Source: Methanoregula sp. (GTDB taxonomy: Archaea > Halobacteriota > Methanomicrobia > Methanomicrobiales > Methanospirillaceae). From it: a DNA stretch of 37,540 nucleotides. Numbering within the stretch: position 1 is the first letter of the stretch; each line of letters starts with the position of its first letter. The stretch covers positions 1 to 37,540 of the forward strand of contig JALOBP010000019.1 of assembly GCA_023228295.1 (NCBI GenBank), given 5' to 3'. Below the pieces are notes generated by a model, which saw only the letters and a list, made by a program, of their open reading frames with translations, was not told where the DNA came from and did not search any database. A program made the position numbers and the translations under genes. Positions 7,761 through 15,910 of the stretch are shown in pieces.

Positions 7761-8777
7761 CTAATCCACGGATTCCAGGGACTCCCCGCTCTCCCCGCCT
7801 CCAGGAGCACGAACCCCCGTGGGTGGCCGTATCCCGGACTTCCTGAACTCCACCCAAGCCCTCCTTGTGACTTCCGACTTGAACTCGAATTCCAGCCGGA
7901 GATCGTTGACATACCCCTTTGCCCGGATCCGCTTGTAGAACGGGAAGTCCTCGAGCAGGACCGTGTACGGATATTTTTTTGAGATGATCACGTACTTCGA
8001 GGTGACAAGTGACTCCCGGAGGATCTTCATCGCCCGCTCTTCATCGGAATCCGGGTGAACGAAGAGGTCAATCACCACCATCATGGCCAGATCGCCGGCA
8101 TTGCCGCTTGAGACCGGCTGGCTGAAGAGGGTGAAGTTCGGTACCGATACCATTTCATCGGACGGGCTCTGGAGGCGTGTCGAGCGGATGCCGATATTTT
8201 TCACCTCCCCGTACTTGTCCCCGATAGTCACCTTGTCGCCGATCTGGTACGGTTTTTCCAGGATAATCACGATGCCCCCCACGATATCGGCAAAGAGATC
8301 TTTTAACCCAAAACCGATAGCAGCACCAAAAAGCCCCGAGAATGCGATCATCTGGGTCAGTGAGAGTTCGATCACCGAGGTTATGATGTAATAGAATGCA
8401 ACCGAGTAGATGAGGAGCTTCAACAGGGGGATTACCATCGTAAGAGAAGGTCGGTACCAGCTGATCCGATCCGCGAAATGGATGAGGATGTAGCTGAGTA
8501 TGTACGTAAGAATATAGGCAAGGATTATGACTGAAATGATATTCAGGATCAGGGGGGTATCAATGGGCTTGAGGGGGAGTTCTGATGTAACATTGGAAAT
8601 AAGGTTTGCAGCACTGGCTGATCCCGGCAGTCCTGAGGTAACATTGGAAAAAAGATTTGTGGCATTGGTTACGGCTGACACTCCTTCCGTACTATTGGAA
8701 AGAAGATTTGTAGCATTGGTTACGGCTGACAGTCCTTCCGTGCTATTGATAAGCAGGATATCGGCCATGGTCACCAC
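7761..8777 (-). CDS. MscS-type mechanosensitive channel with glycosylation-rich N-terminal repeats
   Basis: The product has 338 residues. Residues 5-60 are a tandem repeat of a 17-residue unit rich in N-glycosylation sequons (NST, NAT, NVT). Three membrane helices follow (about 74-170). The pore helix AFSGLFGAAIGFGLKDLFADIVGG and the EKPYQIGDKVTIGDKYGEV beta domain are diagnostic of MscS. Such channels release solutes under membrane tension. The gene overlaps the ATPase gene upstream by 7 bases, which implies translational coupling and a joint role. The repeated N-terminus would lie outside the cell and could be glycosylated; this is inferred. The C-terminus ends in a charged glycine-rich tail. 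Confidence 0.9.
   Translation of the reverse strand: MVTMADILLINSTEGLSAVTNATNLLSNSTEGVSAVTNATNLFSNVTSGLPGSASAANLISNVTSELPLKPIDTPLILNIISVIILAYILTYILSYILIHFADRISWYRPSLTMVIPLLKLLIYSVAFYYIITSVIELSLTQMIAFSGLFGAAIGFGLKDLFADIVGGIVIILEKPYQIGDKVTIGDKYGEVKNIGIRSTRLQSPSDEMVSVPNFTLFSQPVSSGNAGDLAMMVVIDLFVHPDSDEERAMKILRESLVTSKYVIISKKYPYTVLLEDFPFYKRIRAKGYVNDLRLEFEFKSEVTRRAWVEFRKSGIRPPTGVRAPGGGESGESLESVD
8591..8762 (-). repeat. 51-base tandem repeat encoding 17-residue units at the MscS N-terminus
   Basis: About 3.3 units of 51 bases lie inside the channel gene. The first two protein units are almost identical (LLINSTEGLSAVTNATN and LLSNSTEGVSAVTNATN); the third is diverged (LFSNVTSGLPGSASAAN) and a partial fourth follows. 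The DNA copies at about 8641-8690 and 8691-8741 are nearly identical, which indicates recent unit duplication. Confidence 0.75.
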
Positions 8778-9808
8778 AACCTCCGGGTTTTCCTGAGATA
8801 ATCCGTCACCGGCCCGAGCGCGAACGGTTCGATGCTGTAATACCCGGCATTGTCCCGGACAAGGCGCTGCTGGACGAGGCGGTAGATCACCCGGTCGATA
8901 TCCATCTCGGACCCTGCAATTGCAGCAAGATCCTTTGCATGCAGGGACTCCATGGACAGGATGACCGAGAGGATGAAGGATTCGTTTGTGTCAAGCGAGA
9001 TAGAAAACGGGGTTTCTGTGATCGCACTGAGTGATATCGCATTATCTTTCAGGCTCTCATCCCAGAGCATGAGCGCGACACCGGGGTTTCCATACGCGAT
9101 CCGGTTGATCTTTTCAAGGATCACGTCCTCAAGGGAGATCTGGACACGTTTTTTCCGGGGCAGCTTGCGGAGCATCAGGGTAAAATTCAGCTTTATCCAT
9201 GGCACAGAAATTTCCGCAGACGTAAACGGCAGCCGCATGGTGCTGTGGATAACGGAAAAGAACATCGACCTCTCAGCTACTCCCTCGTCAAGGAACCGGA
9301 TCTCCCCGGGCTTGTACCGCGAGAGGATCACCTGCTTGAGCACCGGCATGTCCATCCTGTTCAGCGTAACAATTGTCGGGAAATAGGCATCAAGGTTCAT
9401 GACCGAGCAGAGGTACTGCCAGCTGTGGATATTCCAGGTCGTGATAAAGAGCTTCTTCGAAGTGATCTGGGTGCGCAGGAACATATCGAGGACATCGAAC
9501 CCCCCGATCTTCCGCGTTGAGAGGAACTGGCAGTTGTCGATTAAGATGATGTCGCCTTCGTAAGTGGAACAATCCAGAACGGTGGAGTCCATTATGACGA
9601 ACTCCAGGGGCAGGTAGTTTACACGGTCCCCGTAAATGCGCCTGATCTCGGCAACAAGGGTTGTACGGCCTGCCATCGGTTCAGCAACAATGGCAATATG
9701 GGACGGTGCCCCGGTCCCGTACCGATCGATTGCCCCGGTGATATCGGCCAGTTCCCGCTCATAGCCGATGACAGTACCTCCGGAATCTGGATTGTCTTCG
9801 TCAGCCAT
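8771..9808 (-). CDS. P-loop ATPase with C-terminal winged-helix-like region, coupled to MscS
   Basis: The product has 345 residues. It starts with the layout of AAA/STAND-type ATPases: IGYERELADITGAI, then a Walker A-like loop (AEPMAGRTT, about residues 42-50) and a Walker B strand (GDIILIDNCQF). The Walker A loop is unusual because the usual first glycine is alanine and the lysine is arginine. The C-terminal 80 residues (SILSVILSMESLHAKDLAAIAG onward) resemble a winged helix. The stop codon lies inside the start region of the MscS gene (7-base overlap), so the two proteins are probably made together. A role in sensing or gating is inferred from this context only. Confidence 0.75.
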   Translation of the reverse strand: MADEDNPDSGGTVIGYERELADITGAIDRYGTGAPSHIAIVAEPMAGRTTLVAEIRRIYGDRVNYLPLEFVIMDSTVLDCSTYEGDIILIDNCQFLSTRKIGGFDVLDMFLRTQITSKKLFITTWNIHSWQYLCSVMNLDAYFPTIVTLNRMDMPVLKQVILSRYKPGEIRFLDEGVAERSMFFSVIHSTMRLPFTSAEISVPWIKLNFTLMLRKLPRKKRVQISLEDVILEKINRIAYGNPGVALMLWDESLKDNAISLSAITETPFSISLDTNESFILSVILSMESLHAKDLAAIAGSEMDIDRVIYRLVQQRLVRDNAGYYSIEPFALGPVTDYLRKTRRLW

Positions 9809-10123
9809 ACCAAAGCCTGTATTTCTTACTAGTCAGATACTCAAGCGAGATTATTAAAGTATATGGCGGACCAGAGCCGGGAGAATTTCCCTGTGATGAT
9901 GAGAATTAAAAAAAGGATGGGATCATCCATGAGCAAATCTTTTTGGGAACCGGTACTGCCGGTTCGCCAGGTACGATTTGTAAACCGGCAGGAATAGAGC
10001 ATGCCGGGGGTTCGGGGATCCTGTACCTGCGTTCTTCCGCCGGGTTTGAGAATTGGAATTCACGGGTTTCTGACGATCCAAAAAAAGAAACTAATTAATG
10101 TTTTTAGGCCCTGAAAGGTAGAT
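9809..10123. other. Divergent intergenic region with an inverted repeat
   Basis: No gene is visible in these 315 bases. A TATA-like ACTTTAATAA (minus, 9851-9860) suits the ATPase gene. CTGCCGGTT at 9956-9964 and AACCGGCAG at 9983-9991 form a perfect 9-base inverted repeat with an 18-base loop. A short GGATG/CATCC hairpin lies at 9916-9929. An AT-rich stretch at 10084-10098 may hold the promoter of the gene at 10124. Confidence 0.5.
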
Positions 10124-10693
10124 ATGAATGGATTTTTTGCTTTTTCCCTGGTTCTGTTGATTACATCTGTTGCAGGTGCGGGGTGTTTTGATACGATTAT
10201 GTATCTGGAGGAATTCAACTCGGATGACGGGAACGTGTATCCGGATACCACCAAACCCGGACCCAATTCTACATACGCGATCGTACCGGCAACTACCCCT
10301 GCATCACAAGCGGGTGGGAACTGGGTCCTGATCCAGGAATCAAAAACCATGAACCTCCATAGTACGGGATATCGCAGTTACTGGCCGGCGGTCGACACCC
10401 CGACGGGTACGCGGATGTTTAACGATCTCAAAGTAACAACAAAAACCGATGTTCCGGTTGATGTTCGGTTTACCACCGAAATGCAGGCTCTCGATTACCA
10501 GGCCGGCTGGCAGAAGTGGAATAACCATGAAACCGCATCGTTTGACCCGGCCACGGTAGGATATGTGGCATTGTATGAGGGTGTCAACAATACCAGTGTT
10601 GAAGAACACGCTGGCGAAGGACTTGTTGTCTTCATTGAACCGCACGGGGGCGTGCCGGTCAAAGGGCAAATACAAGTGTATTATCAGTCATAA
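10124..10693 (+). CDS. Small secreted protein of unknown function
   Basis: The product has 189 residues. Residues 1-20 form a signal peptide (MNGFFAFSLVLLITSVAGAG); a cysteine at residue 21 might make it a lipoprotein, but the lipobox is poor. The mature protein is rich in aromatic, threonine and asparagine residues with sequons (NST, NNT). Its predicted beta character suggests an extracellular domain. No family is recognised. GAAAGGTAG just before the ATG is a plausible ribosome binding site. A T-run directly after the stop codon should end the transcript. Confidence 0.72.
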   Translation: MNGFFAFSLVLLITSVAGAGCFDTIMYLEEFNSDDGNVYPDTTKPGPNSTYAIVPATTPASQAGGNWVLIQESKTMNLHSTGYRSYWPAVDTPTGTRMFNDLKVTTKTDVPVDVRFTTEMQALDYQAGWQKWNNHETASFDPATVGYVALYEGVNNTSVEEHAGEGLVVFIEPHGGVPVKGQIQVYYQS

Positions 10694-10700
10694 TTTTTTT
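10692..10700 (+). terminator. T-run terminator after the small secreted-protein gene
   Basis: The stop codon TAA runs directly into seven T residues. This matches archaeal intrinsic termination at U-tracts. Confidence 0.45.
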
Positions 10701-10710
10701 ATGGGAATTA

Positions 10711-10796
10711 CCCCTGGTCCGATGATTTGCCCCTTCCCATTTTTGAGATTACCGTACAAAAAAACGGCGCCGTACCAGGGGGATTATAAAAAAGAT
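10711..10796 (-). terminator. T-run and flanking inverted repeat between convergent genes
   Basis: On the minus strand TCTTTTTTATAAT follows the second MscS gene by about 25 bases and fits a terminator. CCCCTGGT at 10711-10718 and ACCAGGGG at 10774-10781 are inverted copies that could form a long stem-loop, with ACGGCGCCGT palindromic inside it. Confidence 0.4.
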
Positions 10797-10819
10797 TAAG
10801 CTGGATTATCCGGCTGTTT

Positions 10820-11767
10820 TTATCCCTTTTGCAACGTAGAGGCCGCATCAACGGTCGTGACCGTGACCGTTGTTGATGAGATGGTGATCCGGTCATCCTT
10901 TTCAATAGCTGCAAGGGCAAGTTCGTTCAGCCGGGACCGGAGCATCCTGCGGCTGCGGGCATCGGTGACATACCGTATATCCAGCGTTATCCAGTTGTCC
11001 GTGAGCGTGATGTAAGCCGAGGGTTCGACAACTTTTTTGGGAAGGTAATAGGTTTCCCCGATCCGTTCGATTTCCGCATCGGCCTGCTTCGTGATCGAAG
11101 CGGTCTCCTGGACTACGATGCCGAGGATGAGTTCCTTTGCCCGCCGCCAGTCGCTGTCATAGGTTAAGGGAATGGAGATCTCGTCCCAGACAAACGAATG
11201 GTCGCGGGTATAATTGTACACCGGATGGGTGATCACAAGGCCGTTGGGGATGGAGAGCAGGCGCCCCGATGGCTGGTCCCCGGAGACCCAGCCCCGGATC
11301 TCCATCAGCGTGGTGTTCAGGACGCCGATGTCCATGACATCCCCGAAATTGTTGTCAATCGCGATCCGGTCACCGACCCGGTACATGCTGGAGATGATAA
11401 CCAAAAATCCACCGACAAAGTTCTTGAACACGTCCTGAAGGGCAAAGGCAAGGGCTGCGCCGATGATACCGTACGACACGATAAGCGCTGATGTATCCGT
11501 GACCCAGATCCGCAGGCAGAGCGCGAGGATGAAGACGACTGACAGCACTGAAATGGCCTTTTTAGCCGTGTACCGGGTCTTCAGGTCAGTGATCCGGCTG
11601 ACGAGGAACATGCCGAGAATTATGGTGAAGAAAAGGTATGTGAACGTCACTACAATGGCGGTGTAAAATATGCTGGCAACGTACGGGTCGGTGATATAAT
11701 ATGCCACTATACCGAGCCCTGCAGACAGGAGGAGAAGCACAGAGAATACCAGCAGTTGTCGCTTCAT
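10820..11767 (-). CDS. MscS-type mechanosensitive channel
   Basis: The product has 315 residues. Four hydrophobic segments occupy about residues 5-115. The pore region GIIGAALAFALQDVFKNFVGGFLVI and the following MYRVGDRIAIDNNFGDVMDIG beta segment identify the MscS family. The C-terminal alpha/beta domain is complete. It shares only the channel core with the other MscS gene at 7761-8777 and lacks the glycosylation repeats, so it is a separate subfamily. A TATA-like CTTTTAATACG lies at about 11806-11816, and GGGGT precedes the ATG. The 270 bases upstream hold no other gene that I can support. Confidence 0.9.
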   Translation of the reverse strand: MKRQLLVFSVLLLLSAGLGIVAYYITDPYVASIFYTAIVVTFTYLFFTIILGMFLVSRITDLKTRYTAKKAISVLSVVFILALCLRIWVTDTSALIVSYGIIGAALAFALQDVFKNFVGGFLVIISSMYRVGDRIAIDNNFGDVMDIGVLNTTLMEIRGWVSGDQPSGRLLSIPNGLVITHPVYNYTRDHSFVWDEISIPLTYDSDWRRAKELILGIVVQETASITKQADAEIERIGETYYLPKKVVEPSAYITLTDNWITLDIRYVTDARSRRMLRSRLNELALAAIEKDDRITISSTTVTVTTVDAASTLQKG

Positions 11768-12036
11768 GAAAGGACCCCTTGAATTACGTTGTTCTCTGCA
11801 TTTCGCGTATTAAAAGACTCTGCCTTGAGCCAGAAATTAAAAAGTGCCTGATAAGAGCAAACCCGGGATCGGTTATTGAAGAATATCAGCCTGGCCCGGG
11901 AGCATCAGAGAGTTCTCAAATGGTTTCTCCAGGGTAAAAAAGAAAAATCCATTCCATTCCCTTTTATGCCGTGTCAATCGTGTAATTATTTGCCGCTTCC
12001 CTGCCCGACATCTGCGGGGTGACTCGCAGCAGGGTG

Positions 12037-12480
12037 TTACGGCACGAATCGTATGCCGGGATAGACAGGGCCACGGATATTGTCGTGGATAATTTCAATG
12101 CCGAACTTGTCCGTGATGACACTGCGGAACTCGTTTTCCCGGACCAGTTTCGGGAATCCGGGGGTACGGCGCCGGAAGGTCCGGACCCATTCACTCCAGA
12201 GCAGCATGCACTGGACATCACGGATTCCGACCGGCCTGACATGGCGGTCAAGGAACTGTTCAAGAACCTTGAGCTCATGGTACTCCTCGGGACTGACAAC
12301 GGTGTCAACCAGCAGGAACTTTTCACCAAACCGGGCCATCATTTCAGGATTTACCGGATCCATCAAGGCAGGAGCAGGGAACGATCCTGCGCTCATGGGA
12401 CGGTCAACCCCCCGGGGGAGGTGTTTTGGCCGTGGGGTCATGAGTGCGATACCGTTTCCAGAACTTTTCGTGATGCTCAT
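12037..12480 (-). CDS. Protein of unknown function, paralogue A
   Basis: The product has 147 residues starting MSITKSSGNGIAL. The frame is open further upstream, but the shorter start is supported in three ways: it aligns without gaps to paralogue B (12739-13131), GGAG lies just before it, and a TATA box at 12511-12520 places the transcript start only about 10 bases upstream. The best conserved parts are a central VQCMLLWSEWVR segment and a C-terminal RGPVYPGIRFVP, both shared with paralogue B. No known family is recognised. The absence of a signal peptide or membrane helix suggests a cytoplasmic protein. Confidence 0.75.
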   Translation of the reverse strand: MSITKSSGNGIALMTPRPKHLPRGVDRPMSAGSFPAPALMDPVNPEMMARFGEKFLLVDTVVSPEEYHELKVLEQFLDRHVRPVGIRDVQCMLLWSEWVRTFRRRTPGFPKLVRENEFRSVITDKFGIEIIHDNIRGPVYPGIRFVP

Positions 12481-12510
12481 ACTGTATCTCCATCCAGCAT
12501 GGGGGGATGG

Positions 12511-12520
12511 GGTATATAGG
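12511..12520 (-). promoter_or_regulatory. TATA box of paralogue A
   Basis: The minus strand reads CCTATATACC. It lies 31-40 bases before the ATG at 12480 and decides against the longer upstream start, which would lie outside the transcript. Confidence 0.55.
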
Positions 12521-12614
12521 TAGTTACCTGAAAAGCAAAAATTGAAACAATGAAAAACGAACGGATATTTTACCGATGACCGGGGTTCATGCCCGGCGGG
12601 GCAGAACACGGAGG

Positions 12615-12662
12615 ATCCTGCAGGGGTGAGATCCATCACCATGGTTTATCGCCATGCAGGAT
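12615..12662. other. Foldable intergenic element with nested inverted repeats
   Basis: ATCCTGCA (12615-12622) and TGCAGGAT (12655-12662) are perfect inverted copies. Inside them GGTGA (12625-12629) pairs with TCACC (12636-12640), and ATGG pairs with CCAT (12641-12655, sharing one base with the outer arm). The layout resembles a three-way junction. It lies between the two paralogous genes and outside any coding frame that I support. Confidence 0.4.
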
Positions 12663-12738
12663 ACTTAAGGTACTTTATGTAAGGCACCCTGCCCGATGCA
12701 TGCTGAGCGCCACCGGTACAGGTTCCTGCACCAGGAAG

Positions 12739-13131
12739 TTACGGCACGAAACGGATGCCGGGATAGACAGGGCCACGGGTATCATCATCGGCAATCTCGA
12801 TGCCGAGATGGTTCGTGATCGCCTGCCGTAACTCATCTTCAAGGATCATAACCGGGAACCGGTGTGTATGACGAAGGAATATCCTGACCCATTCAGTCCA
12901 GAGCAGCATGCACTGGACATTACAGAGCCCGTCCTGCTGTATATGGTTTGTAAGGAACTCGTCGAGAAGCATGAGTTCGCGGTAGTTATCATGAGGGATA
13001 TCAGTTTTTAGCAGACGGTTCTGCTCCGCATACCGGGTCAGCACCGCATGTGTGCGTGCGATCTTGCGGAGCCGTCGGGGCTGGGCAATTCCAAAAGCAA
13101 TACCGGTTCCGGGACTCTGCGCAGTGGCCAT
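12739..13131 (-). CDS. Protein of unknown function, paralogue B
   Basis: The product has 130 residues starting MATAQSPGTGIAF. This start gives a gap-free match to the N-terminus of paralogue A; an ATG 12 bases earlier (13143) is the alternative and could suit a leaderless transcript. It shares NVQCMLLWTEWVRIF and the C-terminal RGPVYPGIRFVP with paralogue A. A TATA box (13167-13175) lies at a suitable distance. The two genes therefore have separate promoters despite lying in tandem. The function is unknown. Confidence 0.75.
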   Translation of the reverse strand: MATAQSPGTGIAFGIAQPRRLRKIARTHAVLTRYAEQNRLLKTDIPHDNYRELMLLDEFLTNHIQQDGLCNVQCMLLWTEWVRIFLRHTHRFPVMILEDELRQAITNHLGIEIADDDTRGPVYPGIRFVP

Positions 13132-13166
13132 GGTAATCAGCATCCCAGTATGTGAATGAAGGTGTT

Positions 13167-13175
13167 CATATATTC
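13167..13175 (-). promoter_or_regulatory. TATA box of paralogue B
   Basis: The minus strand reads GAATATATG. Transcription would start near 13145, just ahead of both candidate start codons. Confidence 0.45.
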
Positions 13176-13352
13176 TTTGGTCAATACATAAACGCTTATA
13201 CTACTTTTATTACAGCAGATGTTCATCCCAGGAAGAGACCGTGACGTTCCAGGATGTATCAGACCATCTTTTCATGGCCCTGGTTCGCTGTTTCCCACCA
13301 TTGCCAATACCCTTAAACCTCTCTTTCGCCAATCACATGCCGGAGAATTATT

Positions 13353-13913
13353 ATGGACAAAATCACCATCGGCGCAATGCCGTACATGAGTGTCATGCCA
13401 ACCCTGCTCGTTGGCGCAAACGTGAACGGAAAACCCAACTACATGACTGCCGCATGGGCAACGGTTGCCTGCATGGCCCCGCCCATGGTCTGCGTTGCGA
13501 TTAACAAGACCCGCTACACGGCAAAAGGGATCGAGGAGAACAAGACATTCTCTTTGAACGTCCCTTCCGCAAAGGACGTTGTCGCAGCCGACCACTGCGG
13601 GCTTGTGTCCGGTGCAAACGAGGACAAGTCGAAGATCTACAAATCGTTCTACGGCAAGCTGAAGACCGCACCGCTTGCTGAAGAGTGCCCGGTCAACATT
13701 GAGTGCCGGCTCTTCAAATCCGTTGACTGCGGGAGCCACCTGCTGTATATCGGAGAGGTCGTGGAGATCCACGCTGACAGGTCCTGCGTTGCGGACAAGA
13801 AACCCGACACCGTGAAGATCGACCCGATTGTCTATGCCCAGTCTGCTTACTGGCATGTCGGCACGCAGGCCGGGAAAGCGTTCTCGATCGGGAAAGAATA
13901 CCAGAAGAAGTGA
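13353..13913 (+). CDS. Flavin reductase-like (flavoredoxin-type) FMN-binding protein
   Basis: The product has 186 residues and matches the flavin reductase-like domain of archaeal flavoredoxins: an N-terminal PTLLVGANVNGKPNYMTAAW segment, the FMN-binding CMAPPMVCVAINKTRYT strand, and NKTFSLNVPS. Family members bind FMN and pass electrons or reduce flavins. Several cysteines (for example 49, 57, 86, 113, 124) may add redox function. Physiological partners are not adjacent. A T-run after the gene at 13941-13947 probably terminates it. Confidence 0.88.
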   Translation: MDKITIGAMPYMSVMPTLLVGANVNGKPNYMTAAWATVACMAPPMVCVAINKTRYTAKGIEENKTFSLNVPSAKDVVAADHCGLVSGANEDKSKIYKSFYGKLKTAPLAEECPVNIECRLFKSVDCGSHLLYIGEVVEIHADRSCVADKKPDTVKIDPIVYAQSAYWHVGTQAGKAFSIGKEYQKK

Positions 13914-14329
13914 GTCTGCCTGGTGCCGATACATTGTATCTTTTTTTAGGATCACTGTTACGGTGACTGAGGCAGGAACAGATCACAAACGAACCTCCGT
14001 GTCAGTTTAATACCCTGCGGTCTGCAGAAAACCAGGATTGTGCCATAAAAAACCATGGCATGAACACGAATCAAAAATCCTGCGCCCATGCCCGACCAGC
14101 GGTTGTTGGGCCAGTGCAGGTATTTTTCGGATAAAACTTTCCCTTATCGAGGGTGGGAAAACTGACGCTTTTTGTTATTTAATGACTATTTTTAACCCAA
14201 TTTTCAAAAAAACGCGAATAAAAATCAAAGAGCATATAAAGGAAATTCTCTCCAGTATATATGGGAAGTACAAAAACCATTGGAGAAACAAGGGATTTCA
14301 CCAATAACCAGCGGTTTCTGTGGATATTC
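13914..14329. other. Intergenic region upstream of the receiver-PAS gene
   Basis: I see no gene in these 416 bases. A T-run at 13941-13947 follows the flavin reductase gene. TGCCAT (14041-14046) and ATGGCA (14055-14060) form a small perfect hairpin. The last 120 bases are AT-rich and hold two TATA-like sites (14231-14240 and 14254-14262) for the following gene. Confidence 0.45.
14231..14240 (+). promoter_or_regulatory. TATA box of the receiver-PAS gene
   Basis: The plus strand reads AGCATATAAA. Transcription would start near 14265. That is past the ATG at 14261 and supports the start at 14330. Confidence 0.45.
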
Positions 14330-15910
14330 ATGTATTCAATCCTCTATGTCGATGATGAAGAAGTCCTGCTCGACCTGAATAAGATCTATCTTGAGAAGGA
14401 CGGAGAATTCACGGTCGACACGATATCGTCAGCAGAGGATGCCATCAAAAAGATCCGGGTACATTCATACGATGCAATCGTTTCGGATTATGAAATGCCC
14501 GTCATGGATGGGATCGATCTCTTAAAAGAAGTCCGCCGGCACCATGGCAGCCTGCCGTTCCTCCTCTTCACCGGAAAAGGCAGGGAGGAAGTGGTGATCG
14601 AGGCTCTCGACAATGGCGTGGACTTCTATATCCAGAAAGGCCAGGACATGCAGGGGATGATAGCCGAGCTCCGGCACAAACTCCTGCGGGCCATTGAACG
14701 GCGAAGAATTTCCGACGAACTTGAGCGATCCCGTCAGCAGATGAACGCTATCATCAACTTTTTACCCGATGCTACATTCGTGCGGGATATCGAAGGCAGG
14801 GTCATTGCGTGGAACCGGGCCATGGAACAGATGACCGGGGTTACCGGGAACACGATGCTCGGGAAGGGAGATCTCGAATATGCCCGGGCACTGTATAACC
14901 AGAAACGCCCGCTCCTTGCCGATCTCGTGCTGGAAGAGGAACCCTGTATTGAATCGCATCTCCGCTTTTTCCAGCGGGACGGGGACAAGATGAGCGCCGA
15001 GATCCATGTCCCCCATTTCAATTACGGGAAAGGGGCATACCTGCTCGCGACAGCAAGCCCGCTGTATGGACCTGAAGGTGATATATCGGGAGCCATCGAG
15101 TCATTCAGGGATATCACGGAGTACTATGCCATCAAGCGGGATCTCTCCAAATCCAAGGAGATGACCCAGGGGTTTGCGGATATGATCCCGGTCGGGATCT
15201 ACGAAATGGACCTGGACTATACCCTGACATTTTCCAATCGCGCTTCCAACGACATGTTTGGTCTTGGTGCGGATGACTTGTCTGAAAATATCTCAATTGT
15301 GGATTATATCAGCCCCTCCGATCGCCCGCGGGCTGTCCAGGACCTTAAAGGTCTCATGACCGGCACAATCAGTTCCGGTAAGGAGTACCTGCTGAGACGC
15401 AAAGACAACAGCACGTTCCCGGGCATTCTCTATGGTGCGAAGATCATTGATCCGGAGACGGGCAGGGTTGTCGGTATACGGGGAGTAATCATCGACCAGA
15501 CCGAACGGAAAAAATCCGCACAGGAACTCTATGAAAGCCGCGAACGCCTGAGCCTTGCCGTGAAAGCAGGCGATACCGGCATCTGGGAGGTGGATATGCG
15601 AACCCAGACGGTCCACGATATCCATGAATGGGCCGGAAGAACACTCGGGTACCTGGAGGATGACCTGCAGGTAATTACCGCTGATACCTGTAAAAATATC
15701 GTCCACCCTCTCGACCTTCCCCGGATCAACTATGCATTTTTTATGCACATCTCGGGAAACGTGCCGCTCTTTGAGGCGGAATTCCGGCTGGCCGATAAAG
15801 ACGGGAACTGGATACGTGTGGAGGCCCGGGGAAAAGTAATCGAATGGGGATCGGATCATGAACCTGTCCGGATCACCGGTGTCATCAGCGTAATAAACGA
15901 CAGGAAATAA
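14330..15910 (+). CDS. Receiver-PAS-PAS-PAS signalling protein without kinase domain
   Basis: The product has 526 residues from the MYSILYVDDE start, which is the usual N-terminus of such proteins in this group; the frame extends 23 codons further upstream. Residues 1-120 are a response-regulator receiver with Asp8/Asp9, the phosphoacceptor Asp53 (VSDYEM) and Lys83. Three PAS domains follow: from about 135 (MNAIINFLPDATFVRDIEGR), 265 (GFADMIPVGIYEMDL) and 395 (LSLAVKAGDTGIWEVDM). The protein ends right after the third PAS with a PAC-like RITGVISVINDRK. No histidine kinase or output domain is present, so it must signal through a partner. The next gene, a SpoIIE phosphatase, is 346 bases downstream on the same strand. 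Confidence 0.88.
   Translation: MYSILYVDDEEVLLDLNKIYLEKDGEFTVDTISSAEDAIKKIRVHSYDAIVSDYEMPVMDGIDLLKEVRRHHGSLPFLLFTGKGREEVVIEALDNGVDFYIQKGQDMQGMIAELRHKLLRAIERRRISDELERSRQQMNAIINFLPDATFVRDIEGRVIAWNRAMEQMTGVTGNTMLGKGDLEYARALYNQKRPLLADLVLEEEPCIESHLRFFQRDGDKMSAEIHVPHFNYGKGAYLLATASPLYGPEGDISGAIESFRDITEYYAIKRDLSKSKEMTQGFADMIPVGIYEMDLDYTLTFSNRASNDMFGLGADDLSENISIVDYISPSDRPRAVQDLKGLMTGTISSGKEYLLRRKDNSTFPGILYGAKIIDPETGRVVGIRGVIIDQTERKKSAQELYESRERLSLAVKAGDTGIWEVDMRTQTVHDIHEWAGRTLGYLEDDLQVITADTCKNIVHPLDLPRINYAFFMHISGNVPLFEAEFRLADKDGNWIRVEARGKVIEWGSDHEPVRITGVISVINDRK

Noticed and set aside
12481..12642. N-terminal extension of paralogue A
   Set aside because: It lies upstream of the TATA box at 12511-12520, has no counterpart in paralogue B, and has no ribosome binding site.
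13272..13955. A 227-codon open frame on the minus strand
   Set aside because: It is antisense to the flavin reductase-like gene, whose motifs are clear. The minus-strand product has no recognisable features.
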